Shown: positions 17,467 through 26,345, counted from the stretch's first letter. The stretch is 64,000 nucleotides of DNA from Streptomyces sp. WP-1 (GCF_030450125.1 NZ_CP123923.1:7473001-7537000), one strand, 5' to 3'. Numbers and translations are program-made. The notes: generated from the sequence alone by a model not told the origin.

Positions 17467-17477
17467 GACGATGCTCT

Positions 17478-18239
17478 TCAGGTGGGAAGGGCGCCGCGCT
17501 CGCCGCCGTCGGCGAACAGCACGGCACCGTTGACGTACGAGCTGGCCGGGCCGGCGAGGAAGGAGACGATCTCGGCGATCTCGGCGGGATCGCCGGCGCG
17601 ACCGCGGGCGTTGACGGAGTCCAGGACAGCGATGTGCTCGCCGAGCATCGCCCTCGTGCCCTCGGTGTGCACCGGACCCGGGGAGACCGCGTTGACCCGC
17701 ACGCCGGACGGCCCGAACTCGGTGGCCCAGTAGCGGGTGAGGATCTCCGCACCGGCCTTGGAAGCGCCGTAGGCGGCACCGATGGGTGCGGGCATGCGGG
17801 TGGAGCTGGAGCCGACCAGCACGATCGACCCATGCCCGCGCTCGGCCATCGCCGGCGCCAGAGCGCCGACCAGGAGGAACGGGGCGCGGGTGTTGACGGC
17901 GATGTGCCGGTCGAAACTCGCGGCATCCGTCGCGGGCGTCGACGCGAGCTCGTACAGGCCTGCGTTGTTCACCAGAATGTCGACCGCGCCGGCCTCGGCA
18001 GCCAGCCGCAGTGTGTCCTCGGCGTCGGAGAGGTCAGCGGCGATGAAACGCGCCTTGGCGCCTTCGGCCGCGAGTTCCTTCACCAGCGCCTCACCGCGCC
18101 CTTGGTCGCGGCCGTGGAGCACCACCGCGGCACCCTGCCCGGCCAGGTTTCGGGCGATGGCTCTGCCGATCCCTGACGTGGCTCCGGTCACCAGTGCCGT
18201 ACGGCCCCGCAGAACGTAGCTGCTGCTCATCTTCCTCAT
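17478..18239 (-). CDS. Short-chain dehydrogenase/reductase
   Basis: 253 residues. Classical SDR motifs are TGATSGIGRAIA (NADP), VDILVNNAGL (NNAG), SIVLVGSSSTR with the catalytic Ser, and AAYGASKAGAE (YxxxK); VNAVSPGPVHTEG follows. The start could be ATG 18239 or ATG 18230. As first gene of the operon it should be the primary target of the MarR protein encoded divergently at 18372. The substrate is unknown. Confidence 0.92.
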   Translation of the reverse strand: MRKMSSSYVLRGRTALVTGATSGIGRAIARNLAGQGAAVVLHGRDQGRGEALVKELAAEGAKARFIAADLSDAEDTLRLAAEAGAVDILVNNAGLYELASTPATDAASFDRHIAVNTRAPFLLVGALAPAMAERGHGSIVLVGSSSTRMPAPIGAAYGASKAGAEILTRYWATEFGPSGVRVNAVSPGPVHTEGTRAMLGEHIAVLDSVNARGRAGDPAEIAEIVSFLAGPASSYVNGAVLFADGGERGALPT

Positions 18240-18304
18240 GTCCTTGCGCTAGGCGATCCGGGCGATCAGCGATTGCCGTGCTGCCGCCGCGACTACGTAA
18301 TTCA

Positions 18305-18351
18305 CTATGCATCTCAGATGTTCTGTTAGCAAGAACATCTTGGATGCATAG
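18305..18351. promoter_or_regulatory. 47-bp interrupted palindrome, MarR operator
   Basis: CTATGCATC (18305-18313) and GATGTTCT (18317-18324) are mirrored perfectly by AGAACATC (18332-18339) and GATGCATAG (18343-18351). Only two 3-nt spacers and a 7-nt centre break the symmetry. It lies between the SDR and MarR starts. Nested half-sites suggest two dimers binding cooperatively. Confidence 0.8.
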
Positions 18352-18371
18352 CATTGTGTTATGGTGCGGTC

Positions 18372-18866
18372 ATGAGCGCATCGACGTCCGACAAGCACCC
18401 CGGCGAGAGCACCGAGCTGGCGCTGGACACGGACCTGGGCTGGGCGATCCGCATGGTGTCCTCGGCCTTCCGCCGAATCGCCACCGCATCCGTCGCCGAC
18501 CTGCCGGGCGGCGCGCGCGCCTACCTCGTCCTCGTCGCCCTCGCGAGTGGTGAGCCGCCCTCCCAGCTCGCCCTCGCCAAAGCGGTCAGCCTCGACCGGA
18601 CCGTGATGACCTATCTCCTCGACGACCTCGAAGCCCACGGCCTCGTCACCCGCAGGCCCGACCCCCGCGACCGCCGTGCCCGCCAGGTCCTGCTCACCGG
18701 CACCGGACGCACCCGCCTGGCAGAGGTGCGCCACCAACTCGCCGCTGCGGAAGCCGAACTGCTCACCGGCCTCGACGAACGCGACGCCCTCCAGCTGCGC
18801 ACCCTGCTCGCCCGCGTAGCGCAGAGCGCGCAGGACGGCATCGCGGCGGACGACGCCGACTGCTGA
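18372..18866 (+). CDS. MarR-family transcriptional regulator
   Basis: 164 residues from ATG 18372. Winged-helix features are SQLALAKAVSLDRTVMTYLL (recognition helix), HGLVTRRPDPRDRRARQVLLT (wing with DxRxR) and a C-terminal helix pair. There is little room for a ribosome-binding site after the palindrome, so the message may be nearly leaderless. Divergent from a reductase/hydrolase operon, it probably represses both itself and the operon until a substrate-like ligand binds. Confidence 0.9.
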   Translation: MSASTSDKHPGESTELALDTDLGWAIRMVSSAFRRIATASVADLPGGARAYLVLVALASGEPPSQLALAKAVSLDRTVMTYLLDDLEAHGLVTRRPDPRDRRARQVLLTGTGRTRLAEVRHQLAAAEAELLTGLDERDALQLRTLLARVAQSAQDGIAADDADC

Positions 18867-18911
18867 CGGCGAGGACCACCTGATCAGAACTCCGGCGGCA
18901 GACAGCTCCGG

Positions 18912-19445
18912 TCAGCCGGGCGTACGACTCGGCAGACACCGCGCGACGGCTCGCGGCCAGTACCCTCGTGAGCATCTTGGCGTGCTCAGGCAGACCGCAG
19001 GCGTCGTGGAAAGCGACGCTTGGTCTGAGCTTTTGCTCGGCCCCGACCTCGACACCGCGGCCACGCCATCGACGCACGACGCGGCGCGCCAGGCGTCGTT
19101 GTCCACGCAGGAGCGGCCCATGGCCCGGTACTCGTCGGCGGTCACGGTGCGCAGCGCGGTCAGGGCCCGGTACCGGGCGTCGATCTCGGACTGCACCGGC
19201 TCGGCGTCGACACGGTGCCCGGCGGCCATGAGTCCGGCCGGCCGGGTCCTGGCCGAGCAGCCGCCGGTGGTGGCCGCGCAGAGCTTCCACCTCGCCGACC
19301 TGCTCGGCCAGGACCCGGCGATCTCGGGCAGCCCCGGGCACACGGCCCGAAGGACGAGGATCTGCCGCAGCCGCAGCCGCAGCCGCAGCCGCAGCCGCAG
19401 CCGCGCGCAGCCGGTCCAGGTGCACCGCCATGGCCCCCAGCGCTG
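18912..19445 (-). pseudogene. Decayed gene, possibly a MerR-like regulator
   Basis: Minus-strand pieces in alternating frames read VLAEQVGEVEALRGHHRRLL, AEPVQSEIDARYRALTALRT, VTADEYRAMGRSCVDNDAWR and HAKMLTRVLAASRRAVSAES. The order resembles the C-terminal half of a regulator of MerR type, but I cannot place it firmly. Several frameshifts separate the pieces, and a six-copy CCGCAG expansion (19365-19400) sits within the former frame as a poly-Ala run. Not functional. Confidence 0.4.
19365..19400. repeat. Six tandem copies of CCGCAG
   Basis: A perfect hexanucleotide repeat inside the decayed minus-strand gene, where one frame reads poly-alanine. It probably arose by slippage. Confidence 0.85.
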
Positions 19446-19880
19446 TGCGTGGCGGAAGGAGTGCTGTCGGCCTCGCCACCGCTGACATCACTCGGAGGCG
19501 TCGGGAATCTCGATCAAGTAGTCGAAGAGAAGGGCGCCTTGGGTGGGACTCAGCGTCCGCGAGTTCGACGCCCTGGTAGCGTCTTCGACCAAGCGGCAGA
19601 AGCAACAAGCCGCCCGCAGAAGCGCCGGCTGCCCCGCGCGCCGACGGCCCGCAGGACTTTCTCCAGCGATCCTCGGCCGGGCTTGCCCTCGTCATCGGGT
19701 TGGGCGCCGAGGGCGCCCAGGCCCTGCTCGACGCCACTTCACGACGGCCGCGCTCGCCGTTGGGGACCTTGGACATCGCGCGGTCGGCAGCACGCGAATT
19801 CCGGGAATCCGGGCAGCCCTTGGGCGCGAGCCTGCGTGCGGGGCGTGGTTTCGCTGTTTTGTCGGAGCGGAGTCCGGAGC
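19446..19880. other. Non-coding or decayed stretch
   Basis: Frames on both strands are long but composition-driven (Arg/Pro/Ala). I recognise no domain, RNA or repeat in it. Confidence 0.4.
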
Positions 19881-20534
19881 CTACGGGTGTTCTTCCCGGT
19901 CGGCCGGGGCGCGTTCCGGCCGGTGGTTTCCGCGGCCTGGGGCTGGAGGGGTGCGTGGACGTAGGCGCTCGCCCTGCGGTCCGAACATGATCAGGTACTC
20001 GACCGGGCCGCCAGGGCCGGCGTTCGCCACCGCGTGCGGAGTGCGGGTGTCGAACTCGGCGGTGTCTCCGGGGGTGAGGAGGAGGTCTTGGTCGCCGAGC
20101 GCGAGCCACAGCCGCCCGTACAGGACGCACAGCCACTCGTAGCCGTCGTGGGAGACCTGACGGGGCCGCGCGGGCGGCCCGTCGAGGGCGGGCAGGACGT
20201 GCTTGTGGGCGTGCAGGCCGCCGACGTACCGGGTCAACGGCAGCACCGCCTTGTCGTCGCCGAAGCTCAGCGGCGCCGTGCGGCGCGGCTCGACCGCGGA
20301 GGCGGGTGCCGTACCGGCCAGCTCGTCCAGGCCGACGCCGTACTCCCTCGACAGCTGAAGCAGCACCTCCAGGGTGGGCTTGCGCCGGCCGGTCTCCATC
20401 CGGGACAGCGTGCTGGCCGAGATGCCGGTCGCGCGGCTGACACCGGCGAGCGTCCCGCCGTGGCGCTCACGCGCGGCCCGCAACCGGGGCCCCATCGCGG
20501 CCGGCGTGCCGTCCACGTCCTCGACCGCCACCAC
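19881..20534 (-). CDS. XRE-family regulator with cupin sensor domain
   Basis: 217 residues. GTG 20534 was chosen because GGGAG stands 5 nt upstream. Residues about 14-70 form a lambda-repressor-type HTH (LRAARERHGGTLAGVSRATG, ISASTLSRMETGRRKP). Residues about 125-200 form a cupin (YEWLCVLYGRLWLALGDQDL, LLTPGDTAEFDTRTPHAV). This is the common XRE-cupin regulator architecture, with the cupin sensing a small ligand. It is divergent from the epoxide hydrolase at 20676; the intergenic TTGCC-N5-GGCAA repeat may be its site. The C-terminal 25 residues are Arg/Pro-rich and poorly conserved-looking. Confidence 0.9.
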   Translation of the reverse strand: MVAVEDVDGTPAAMGPRLRAARERHGGTLAGVSRATGISASTLSRMETGRRKPTLEVLLQLSREYGVGLDELAGTAPASAVEPRRTAPLSFGDDKAVLPLTRYVGGLHAHKHVLPALDGPPARPRQVSHDGYEWLCVLYGRLWLALGDQDLLLTPGDTAEFDTRTPHAVANAGPGGPVEYLIMFGPQGERLRPRTPPAPGRGNHRPERAPADREEHP

Positions 20535-20584
20535 TCCCGCTCCCTCTCGTAGACAGTGCCGCTCCACCGCTCTGTCCTGCAAGT

Positions 20585-20599
20585 TTGCCAGTACGGCAA
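20585..20599. promoter_or_regulatory. Inverted repeat TTGCC-N5-GGCAA, candidate operator
   Basis: Lies in the 141-bp gap between the divergent XRE-cupin and epoxide hydrolase genes. TTGCC (20585-20589) and GGCAA (20595-20599) are perfect partners around AGTAC. Confidence 0.5.
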
Positions 20600-20675
20600 C
20601 GCTGATCGCGTCGGGCCGGTGTCGCGTCGCATGATCGACGGACAGCCGCGCCCGCCGCGAACCGAGGAGAAACCC

Positions 20676-21662
20676 ATGCAGCCCGAGCCGACCGCCGAGC
20701 TCCGCCACCGTACCGTCGAGGCTCCGGCCGGGCGCCTGCACCTGGTCGAGCAGGGCACCGGCCCGCTGGTCCTGCTGGTGCACGGCTTCCCCGAGTCCTG
20801 GTACTCCTGGCGCTACCAGCTCCCGGCCCTCGCCGCGGTCGGCTACCGGGCGGTGGCGATCGACGTGCGCGGTTACGGCCGCTCCTCCAAGCCGGGGACG
20901 ACCGACGCCTACCGGATGCTCGACCTGGTGGAGGACAACGTCGCCGTCGTGCACGCCCTCGGCGAGGAGAGCGCGGTGGTCGTGGGCCACGACTGGGGCT
21001 CCAACATCGCCGCCGCCTCCGCGCTGCTCCACCCCGGCGTCTTCCGCGCCGTCGGCCTGCTGAGCGTCCCCTACGCGCCGCCCGGCGGCCCCCGTCCCAC
21101 CGACATCTTCGGCCGGATCGGCGGCCCCGGGCAGGAGTTCTACGTCTCCTGCTTCCAGGAGCCCGGCCGAGCCGAGGCGGAGATCGAGCCCGACGTCCGG
21201 GGCTGGCTCGCGGGCTTCTACGCGGCCCTGTCCGCCGACACCATGCCTGCCCAGGGCGAGCCCGACCCGCACTTCGTCGCCCGCGGCGGCCGGCTGCGCG
21301 ACCGCTTCCCCACGGGGGTCCTCCCGGCCTGGCTGAGCGAGGACGACCTCGACGTCTACGCCGGGGAGTTCGAGCGCACAGGGGTCACCGGCGCACTCAA
21401 CCGCTACCGCAACATGGACCGGGACTGGGAAGACCTCGCCCCGCACCGCGGAGCCCCGATCATGCAGCCGTCCCTGTTCATCGGCGGCACCCTGGACGCC
21501 TCCACCACCTGGATGTCCGACGCCATCGACGCCTACCCCACCACCCTCCCCGGCCTCTCGGCCGCCCACCTCCTGGACGGCTGCGGCCACTGGATCCAGC
21601 AGGAGCGCCCCGACGAGGTCAACCGCCTGCTGACCGACTGGCTTGCCACCCTCCAGGGCTGA
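20676..21662 (+). CDS. Soluble epoxide hydrolase-type alpha/beta hydrolase
   Basis: 328 residues from ATG 20676 (GAGGAG 8 nt upstream). It shows LLVHGFPESWYSWRYQLPAL, the RGYGRSSKP loop, nucleophile Asp106 in VVGHDWGSNIAA, an acid region LFIGGTLDAST, and a catalytic His in LLDGCGHWIQQERPDEV. This pattern is diagnostic of soluble epoxide hydrolases: HGFPESW for the oxyanion hole and GHDWG for the nucleophile. Expression is likely controlled by the divergent XRE-cupin regulator. It is the third Asp-nucleophile hydrolase in 10 kb. Confidence 0.92.
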   Translation: MQPEPTAELRHRTVEAPAGRLHLVEQGTGPLVLLVHGFPESWYSWRYQLPALAAVGYRAVAIDVRGYGRSSKPGTTDAYRMLDLVEDNVAVVHALGEESAVVVGHDWGSNIAAASALLHPGVFRAVGLLSVPYAPPGGPRPTDIFGRIGGPGQEFYVSCFQEPGRAEAEIEPDVRGWLAGFYAALSADTMPAQGEPDPHFVARGGRLRDRFPTGVLPAWLSEDDLDVYAGEFERTGVTGALNRYRNMDRDWEDLAPHRGAPIMQPSLFIGGTLDASTTWMSDAIDAYPTTLPGLSAAHLLDGCGHWIQQERPDEVNRLLTDWLATLQG

Positions 21663-22002
21663 ATCAAGCGGGCTTCTGGGCAGCTTGGCAGTGCGCTCGG
21701 GGCGGGCGGCGGTGATGCGGCAGATGGCGGTCTGCTCCGTGATGTCGAACATGCGCATCGGCCTGAACAGGTCGGCGCTTTCGGCTGCTTCGTCGAGGAC
21801 GCGGTCTTGTTACGGGCCGTTCAGCATCGGTCGGCGGGGAAGAGTCCGCCAAGGATGTCCATGCTGACAGCCGGGTGACCGGGATCGACTGCGGACTCCT
21901 GGTCCCGGTGGGGCTTTCGGCCACGGATGAGGAAAAGCCGGCAGACGCATATCTCCGTGCGAAACGATCGATACCACTGTTCATCCGCATCGGGAGGCCG
22001 CC
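21663..22002. other. Intergenic region upstream of the peptide gene
   Basis: No supported gene. A few minus-strand codons after 21760 look protein-like but have no domain. The last 100 bases become AT-richer and end in GGGAGG 7 nt before the peptide start, so the promoter of the peptide-methyltransferase pair should be here. Confidence 0.4.
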
Positions 22003-22116
22003 ATGGGTGCGCACGGAAAGCCGGAACCCGACCCGTCCCAGGGGAAGCCGCCGCCCGGGAACTCGGACGGGCAGGTGCCGCCCCCGCCCCCTTCCAACGG
22101 CAAGCACAAAAAGTGA
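22003..22116 (+). CDS. 37-residue Pro/Gly/Asn-rich peptide, candidate RiPP precursor
   Basis: A short frame with a strong GGGAGG ribosome-binding site 7 nt upstream. Its TGA overlaps the GTG start of the methyltransferase (GTGA). The peptide is hydrophilic, has no Cys and no signal peptide, and contains PPPPP at residues 26-30. It has three sites prone to isoaspartate formation: Asn20-Ser21, Asp22-Gly23 and Asn32-Gly33. It ends in Lys-His-Lys-Lys. Coupled to a PIMT-type enzyme, it is a good candidate substrate: methylation of Asp would give aspartimide or isoaspartate, as in the isoaspartate-containing RiPPs (for example pamtides and aspartimide-bearing lasso or lanthipeptides). No protease or exporter gene adjoins. 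Confidence 0.65.
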   Translation: MGAHGKPEPDPSQGKPPPGNSDGQVPPPPPSNGKHKK

Positions 22117-23327
22117 CGCACGGGGAGGCCCGCTGCTGGGAGGCCCGCATGGAGGCCTCCGGCTGCTGGCCGAAGGACTCCCCATGGATCCGCCCGGCGA
22201 TGGTGGACAAGGCCCCCCGGCATCAGTACGCACCTGATCTGCTGTGGGTCTGGGACGGCAGCTCCTGGGCATCCGTGGAGCGGACCACGGACCCCGAGCG
22301 CTGGACATCGGCCGTTTACGGCGGCCCTTACGAGTCCACCGTCACCCAGATCACGGACGGTCTGCCCACCTCCAGCCTGTCGTGCGGCTCGGTCGTGGCC
22401 GACATGCTCGACTCGCTCGAACTCAGCCCCGGTGACCGGGTGCTCGAACTCGGCACGGGCCCGGGCTGGAACGCCGCGCTCCTCGCGGAGCGGGCCGGGC
22501 CCGGCCGCGTGGTCAGCGTGGAGGTCGACGCGCAGCTCGCGGCCGCCGCCCGGACACGCTTGCGGACCGCCGGGTTCAGTGTCGAGGTGCACACGGGCGA
22601 CGGGGCGGCGGGCCTCCCGGCCGGCGCGCCCTACGACCGGTTGATCGCGACCTACGCGGTGGAGTCCGTGCCGTGGGCCTGGGTGGAGCAGACCCGGCCT
22701 GGTGGGCGCATCGTCACTCCCTGGGGGCGGCTGGGCCATGTCGCGCTCACTGTCGCCGACGATGGGCGGAGCGCCTCGGGCTGGGTCCAGGGTCTCGCGA
22801 CGTTCATGCCCGCCCGGGGCACCGACCAGGGGCTGGAGTTAAGCCAGATCCCGCGCGACGGACAGGACGAGTCCCGGGGTCGCTTCCCCCGCCCGGTGCG
22901 CGAGTTGGCCGACGGCGGGCTGCTGTTCGCTCTGCGCGTGCTGTCTCCGGACATCCGGATCACCGTATCGCCGAACGATGACGCCACCGCCTGGCTGCAC
23001 GACGGCCGTGCCTCCTGGGCGGTGATCACCGCGGACCACGGGGACGGCCCCGGTGCCGCCGTGCAGGGCGGTCCTCGTCTTCTGGCCGACGAGATCGCGC
23101 AGGGGCGGGAGCGCTGGACGAGCGCAGGCCGGCCGTCCCTCTACGACTTCGGCATGACCAGAACTTCCGAGGAGCAGTACATCTGGTACGAGGACGCCGA
23201 GGGCGTCCGTCATCGCTGGGAGCCTTCAGTCCCCATGCGCCGGCCGCGTGCCGTGACCAGCAAGGCCCCTGCGGTCAGTGGTGTCGACCTCATCCCAGAC
23301 GGTCCCGGCGTCCCCAGCGGCGGTTGA
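22113..23327 (+). CDS. Protein-L-isoaspartate-type O-methyltransferase (PIMT homologue)
   Basis: 404 residues from GTG 22113, which overlaps the peptide stop by 4 nt and implies coupled translation. The PIMT-like region includes SLSCGSVVADMLDSLEL (substrate-side helix), SAM motif I VLELGTGPGWNAALLAERAG, the acidic strand VVSVEVDAQLA, and PYDRLIATYAVESVPWAWVEQ. Housekeeping PIMTs are about 220 residues; this one has an extra N-terminal ~100-residue part and a ~150-residue C-terminal extension, as RiPP-dedicated PIMTs do. It should transfer methyl from SAM to an Asp or isoAsp side chain of the coupled peptide. The link to the peptide is inference from coupling and motif content. Confidence 0.85.
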   Translation: MTHGEARCWEARMEASGCWPKDSPWIRPAMVDKAPRHQYAPDLLWVWDGSSWASVERTTDPERWTSAVYGGPYESTVTQITDGLPTSSLSCGSVVADMLDSLELSPGDRVLELGTGPGWNAALLAERAGPGRVVSVEVDAQLAAAARTRLRTAGFSVEVHTGDGAAGLPAGAPYDRLIATYAVESVPWAWVEQTRPGGRIVTPWGRLGHVALTVADDGRSASGWVQGLATFMPARGTDQGLELSQIPRDGQDESRGRFPRPVRELADGGLLFALRVLSPDIRITVSPNDDATAWLHDGRASWAVITADHGDGPGAAVQGGPRLLADEIAQGRERWTSAGRPSLYDFGMTRTSEEQYIWYEDAEGVRHRWEPSVPMRRPRAVTSKAPAVSGVDLIPDGPGVPSGG

Positions 23328-23387
23328 GGAACTCGGGGGTGCGTCGTCTCCTGGGCCTGATCCGAGCATGCGTGATGCTGAGGGCAG

Positions 23388-23558
23388 TCAGTACAACAGT
23401 GCCGCCGCGGCCTCGGCCAGGATGCCCGGTGTCGGGTTGACGTGCCCGGCCGGGAACCGCCGCCGTACGACGGCACGTTCCGCGTCGATCGCACGGGCCA
23501 TCGCGGCGTGGGCAGGACGGGCGCGTCCCGTGCCTTCGCTCCCTGGGGCGGTTTCCAT
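23388..23558 (-). CDS. Possible small protein (56 residues), unknown
   Basis: The frame reads ARAIDAERAVVRRRFPAG and PGILAEAAAALLY. It is helical and amphipathic-looking, and lies 59 bp after the methyltransferase stop on the same strand, so it could be the last gene of that operon. No clear ribosome-binding site stands before ATG 23558, and no family is recognised. It may be spurious. Confidence 0.3.
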   Translation of the reverse strand: METAPGSEGTGRARPAHAAMARAIDAERAVVRRRFPAGHVNPTPGILAEAAAALLY

Positions 23559-23617
23559 GGAACGTGGCGAATAAGTGGCACCTGGGTCAGGAGTGGGGGG
23601 CCGCCCGGGGCGGCTCC

Positions 23618-24412
23618 CTACCGCAGAGGGGTGATGACGGCCTCCAGGTAGGCGTGCCGGATGCGTACCCCCGGGCCGTCCGGGAAGGTGTGGTTGCCGA
23701 AGGCGCGGAGGAGCCCCGCGCGCAGCGCGGTCGCCGTGCCGGTGACGTCGGCGGGGCCCGGTGCCGCAGGGCCGAAGCTGTGGAGGAACATGTCGCTCCA
23801 GGCCTCGCGGGACGTGCTTCGCAGATCGAGGTGGCGGGCGGCGGTGGTCACGCGCGCGGCGGGGAAGATCGCGCGCAGCTTCCCCGCCGTGCCCCAGGCG
23901 TCGACCGCCCGCGTCAGGTCGGGGCTCCCCGGGAGGTGGCGGTGAAGGGCGGCGAACACCTCGTCGATGACACCGCCGGGGGACCAGTTGGCGAGGGCGA
24001 TGCGGCCGTCGGGGCGGCACACCCGGGCCAGCTCACGGGCGGTGGCGCCCGCGTCCGGCGCGAACATGGCCCCGTAGGCGGACAGGACGGCGTCGAAGGA
24101 CCGGTCGGGGAAGGGGAGGCGCTGCGCGTCGCCCGCGTACACCTCGACCGGGAGGTGCTCTGTGGTGGAGCGGCGGCGCGTCACGGCCAGCATCCCCGGG
24201 TCGAGGTCGACGGCGGTGACCGCGCAGCCGCGCCTCGCCGCCGCCAGCGCCGCGTTCCCGGTGGCGCAGGCGACATCGAGGACCCGCTCGCCGGCACGCA
24301 GGTCGGCCGTGGCGCACAGCGCCTCGCTGATGGGCTGCAGGCGGGCGGCGAGGGTCTGGTACCGCTCGGCGGCCCAGTCGGTGGTGTTTGGTTCGGGGGG
24401 AAGGGATGTCAT
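23618..24412 (-). CDS. Class I SAM-dependent methyltransferase
   Basis: 264 residues. The motifs are a UbiE-like opening DWAAERYQTLAARL, motif I VLDVACATGNAALAAARRG, VTAVDLDPGMLAVTRRR, PFPDRSFDAVLSAYGAMF and ELARVCRPDGRIALANWSPGG, followed by a substrate region. Its ATG at 24412 overlaps the TGA of the CoA-transferase gene (ATGA), so it is translationally coupled and probably acts in the same pathway. It methylates a small molecule; the target is unknown. Confidence 0.88.
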   Translation of the reverse strand: MTSLPPEPNTTDWAAERYQTLAARLQPISEALCATADLRAGERVLDVACATGNAALAAARRGCAVTAVDLDPGMLAVTRRRSTTEHLPVEVYAGDAQRLPFPDRSFDAVLSAYGAMFAPDAGATARELARVCRPDGRIALANWSPGGVIDEVFAALHRHLPGSPDLTRAVDAWGTAGKLRAIFPAARVTTAARHLDLRSTSREAWSDMFLHSFGPAAPGPADVTGTATALRAGLLRAFGNHTFPDGPGVRIRHAYLEAVITPLR

Positions 24413-26229
24413 GAGAACTCCCACGGAGTGGTGACGTGGACGCCGTTCTCGTACACCAGATGGCCCGCGAGGGCGGGGTCGGTGAGGACGTCGTGGATCG
24501 AGCGGACCCGGGCGCACGGGGCGCCCGAGGCGTTGAGGTGCTTCTCCCAGTTCGCCGCCGAGTCCCCGGCGAGGGCGTGTACGAACGCCCGCCGGTCGGC
24601 GCCCGGTGGCAGACCGAGGGCGGACCGGGCCCGAGGGGTGTCGACGAGGGCGAGATGCCCCTCCCCGGTGGGCAGCGGGTGGAAGAGGGGCCCGGCTGGT
24701 GGGCGCTTCGCCCCGTTCAGCAGGAGCCGGGCGGCAAAGAGCAGCGAGGTCTCCACGGCGGTGGGGACGCCGGTCGTCTCGCGGCGCAGCAGGGCGGCCA
24801 GGACGGCCTCGGCACACGCCAGGCCGCCCAGCGTGTCCAGCAGGGTCGCCACGCTGCAGGCCGGCGGCTCGTCGTCGGGGCGCTGGGCATGGGCGAGTCC
24901 GGAGTGGGCCTGCGCGGACCAGTCGCTGGCGACCGGGGGCAGAAGGGGATCCCGGAAGGGCGCCCAGCCGGAGGCATGGGCGCAGATCAGGCGCGGGTGG
25001 GTGCGCCAGAGGGTTTCCGGTTCCAGGCCCAGGCGTTCGGCCCGGCCGACGGGCCAGTTGTGCAGGAACACATCGGACGTGTCGAGTAGTTCGCGCAGGG
25101 CGCCGCGCCCCGCGGGCGTGGTGAGGTTCAGGCGGACGGGGTGCTTGCCCCGGTGCAGCGCGCGGAAGCCCGCGAAACACCCGTCGACCACCGGCTCGAT
25201 TCCCCGGGCGGGGTCGCCGTCGGGCAGCTCGACCAGCACGACGTGTGCTCCGAGCATGGCCAGAACCCTGCCCGCGTAGGGGCCCTGGAGGAACCGGGTG
25301 CATTCCACCACGGTCAGCCCGGTCAGCGGCAGGTCGTGAGGGAGGGACGTCCGGACCGGTTCCCGTACGGGTACGGGTACGGGGCCGGTCCGGCTCGTCC
25401 AGGGGCGCGGGCAGGGCCGGTACCTGTCCGGTGGCTGCAACTCGACCACGGCCACCTCGCACGCGTGGGCGGCGTCCCGGAGCTCGGCGAGAGAGTGGGC
25501 CGCGACCGCCCGGTGCAACGCCTCGGGCATCGTGCACCGGGCCGTCCACTGGCGGGCCGCGTGCTCACGCCACGCCCGGCCGATCGCGACACCGTCCGCG
25601 CCCAGCCGCTGCCACAGCGCTCCCCAGCGGTGGGCGCGGAAGGTCTCGATCTCCACCCAGCGCCCGTCGCGGGTGAGGAAGGGCGGCGGTAGCCCCGCGT
25701 CGGCGCGGGGCAGCAAGGCCGTGCGGTCGGTGCCGTCGGCGTGACCGGTGGGCTCCGGTGGGTCCGTGCGGATCGCGCGGGGTGTGTAGGTGTCGGGGGC
25801 GGCCTCGGCGATCGCGAGGTAGTGCCCCAGCGTGAGCAGCAGCGCCGCGGTCGGGTCCACGCGGACGCGCCCTGGGCTCAGACCCCGGGCGCGGGCGAGC
25901 AGACCGGCGAGCGCCCCCTGCCCGGTCACCACGGCGCGTACGACGGCGGTGTGGTCCAGACCGAGCCTGCGGGGGCCCTCGCCCTCGCGTAGCCCGTACA
26001 GGTGCATCAGCCCGCACGCGGCCTGGGCGGTCCCCTCGCGGGTCGCTCTCGGCCCGCTGTCGCTGATCGCCCCGCCGTCCTGGGGGGCTCCGGCGGGCTC
26101 GACGGTGAGCGGTCCCGTACCACCGGGGGCGGTCGCGAGCCGCCAGCCGCCCGCCGGCGTCGGGCGGGGGTTGAAGCCGATTTCGAGGAGGTGGTGTTCG
26201 GCTTTCGGGCCGAGACCGGACACCAGCAT
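24409..26229 (-). CDS. CaiB/BaiF family (class III) CoA-transferase, double-length
   Basis: About 606 residues from ATG 26229 (AAAGG about 9 nt upstream; the frame stays open to 26325). The C-terminal half is a clear family III CoA-transferase: LTGLTVVECTRFLQGPYAG, RVLAMLGAHVVLVELP, VRLNLTTPAGRGALRELLDT, and VFLHNWPVGRAERLGL. The N-terminal half resembles a second, degenerate copy (PTAALLLTLGHYLAIAEA, RWVEIETFRAHRWGALWQRL), giving a pseudo-duplicated enzyme. Such proteins move CoA between carboxylic acids. Coupled to a methyltransferase, it probably belongs to a small-molecule acyl pathway. Confidence 0.82.
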   Translation of the reverse strand: MLVSGLGPKAEHHLLEIGFNPRPTPAGGWRLATAPGGTGPLTVEPAGAPQDGGAISDSGPRATREGTAQAACGLMHLYGLREGEGPRRLGLDHTAVVRAVVTGQGALAGLLARARGLSPGRVRVDPTAALLLTLGHYLAIAEAAPDTYTPRAIRTDPPEPTGHADGTDRTALLPRADAGLPPPFLTRDGRWVEIETFRAHRWGALWQRLGADGVAIGRAWREHAARQWTARCTMPEALHRAVAAHSLAELRDAAHACEVAVVELQPPDRYRPCPRPWTSRTGPVPVPVREPVRTSLPHDLPLTGLTVVECTRFLQGPYAGRVLAMLGAHVVLVELPDGDPARGIEPVVDGCFAGFRALHRGKHPVRLNLTTPAGRGALRELLDTSDVFLHNWPVGRAERLGLEPETLWRTHPRLICAHASGWAPFRDPLLPPVASDWSAQAHSGLAHAQRPDDEPPACSVATLLDTLGGLACAEAVLAALLRRETTGVPTAVETSLLFAARLLLNGAKRPPAGPLFHPLPTGEGHLALVDTPRARSALGLPPGADRRAFVHALAGDSAANWEKHLNASGAPCARVRSIHDVLTDPALAGHLVYENGVHVTTPWEFS

Positions 26230-26345
26230 GGTCGCATCGCCTTTCCGCGCAGGGGGATCGGGTGGTTTCGTGGATCGGGCGGGGCACCGGCGGGGCCGGG
26301 GAAGCGGCTCACGCGCGCCTCCCACCGGTTGGCGCGGGCGCCGAA

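Noticed and set aside
19365..19400. CRISPR or functional repeat array
   Set aside because: A simple CCGCAG slippage run without spacers.
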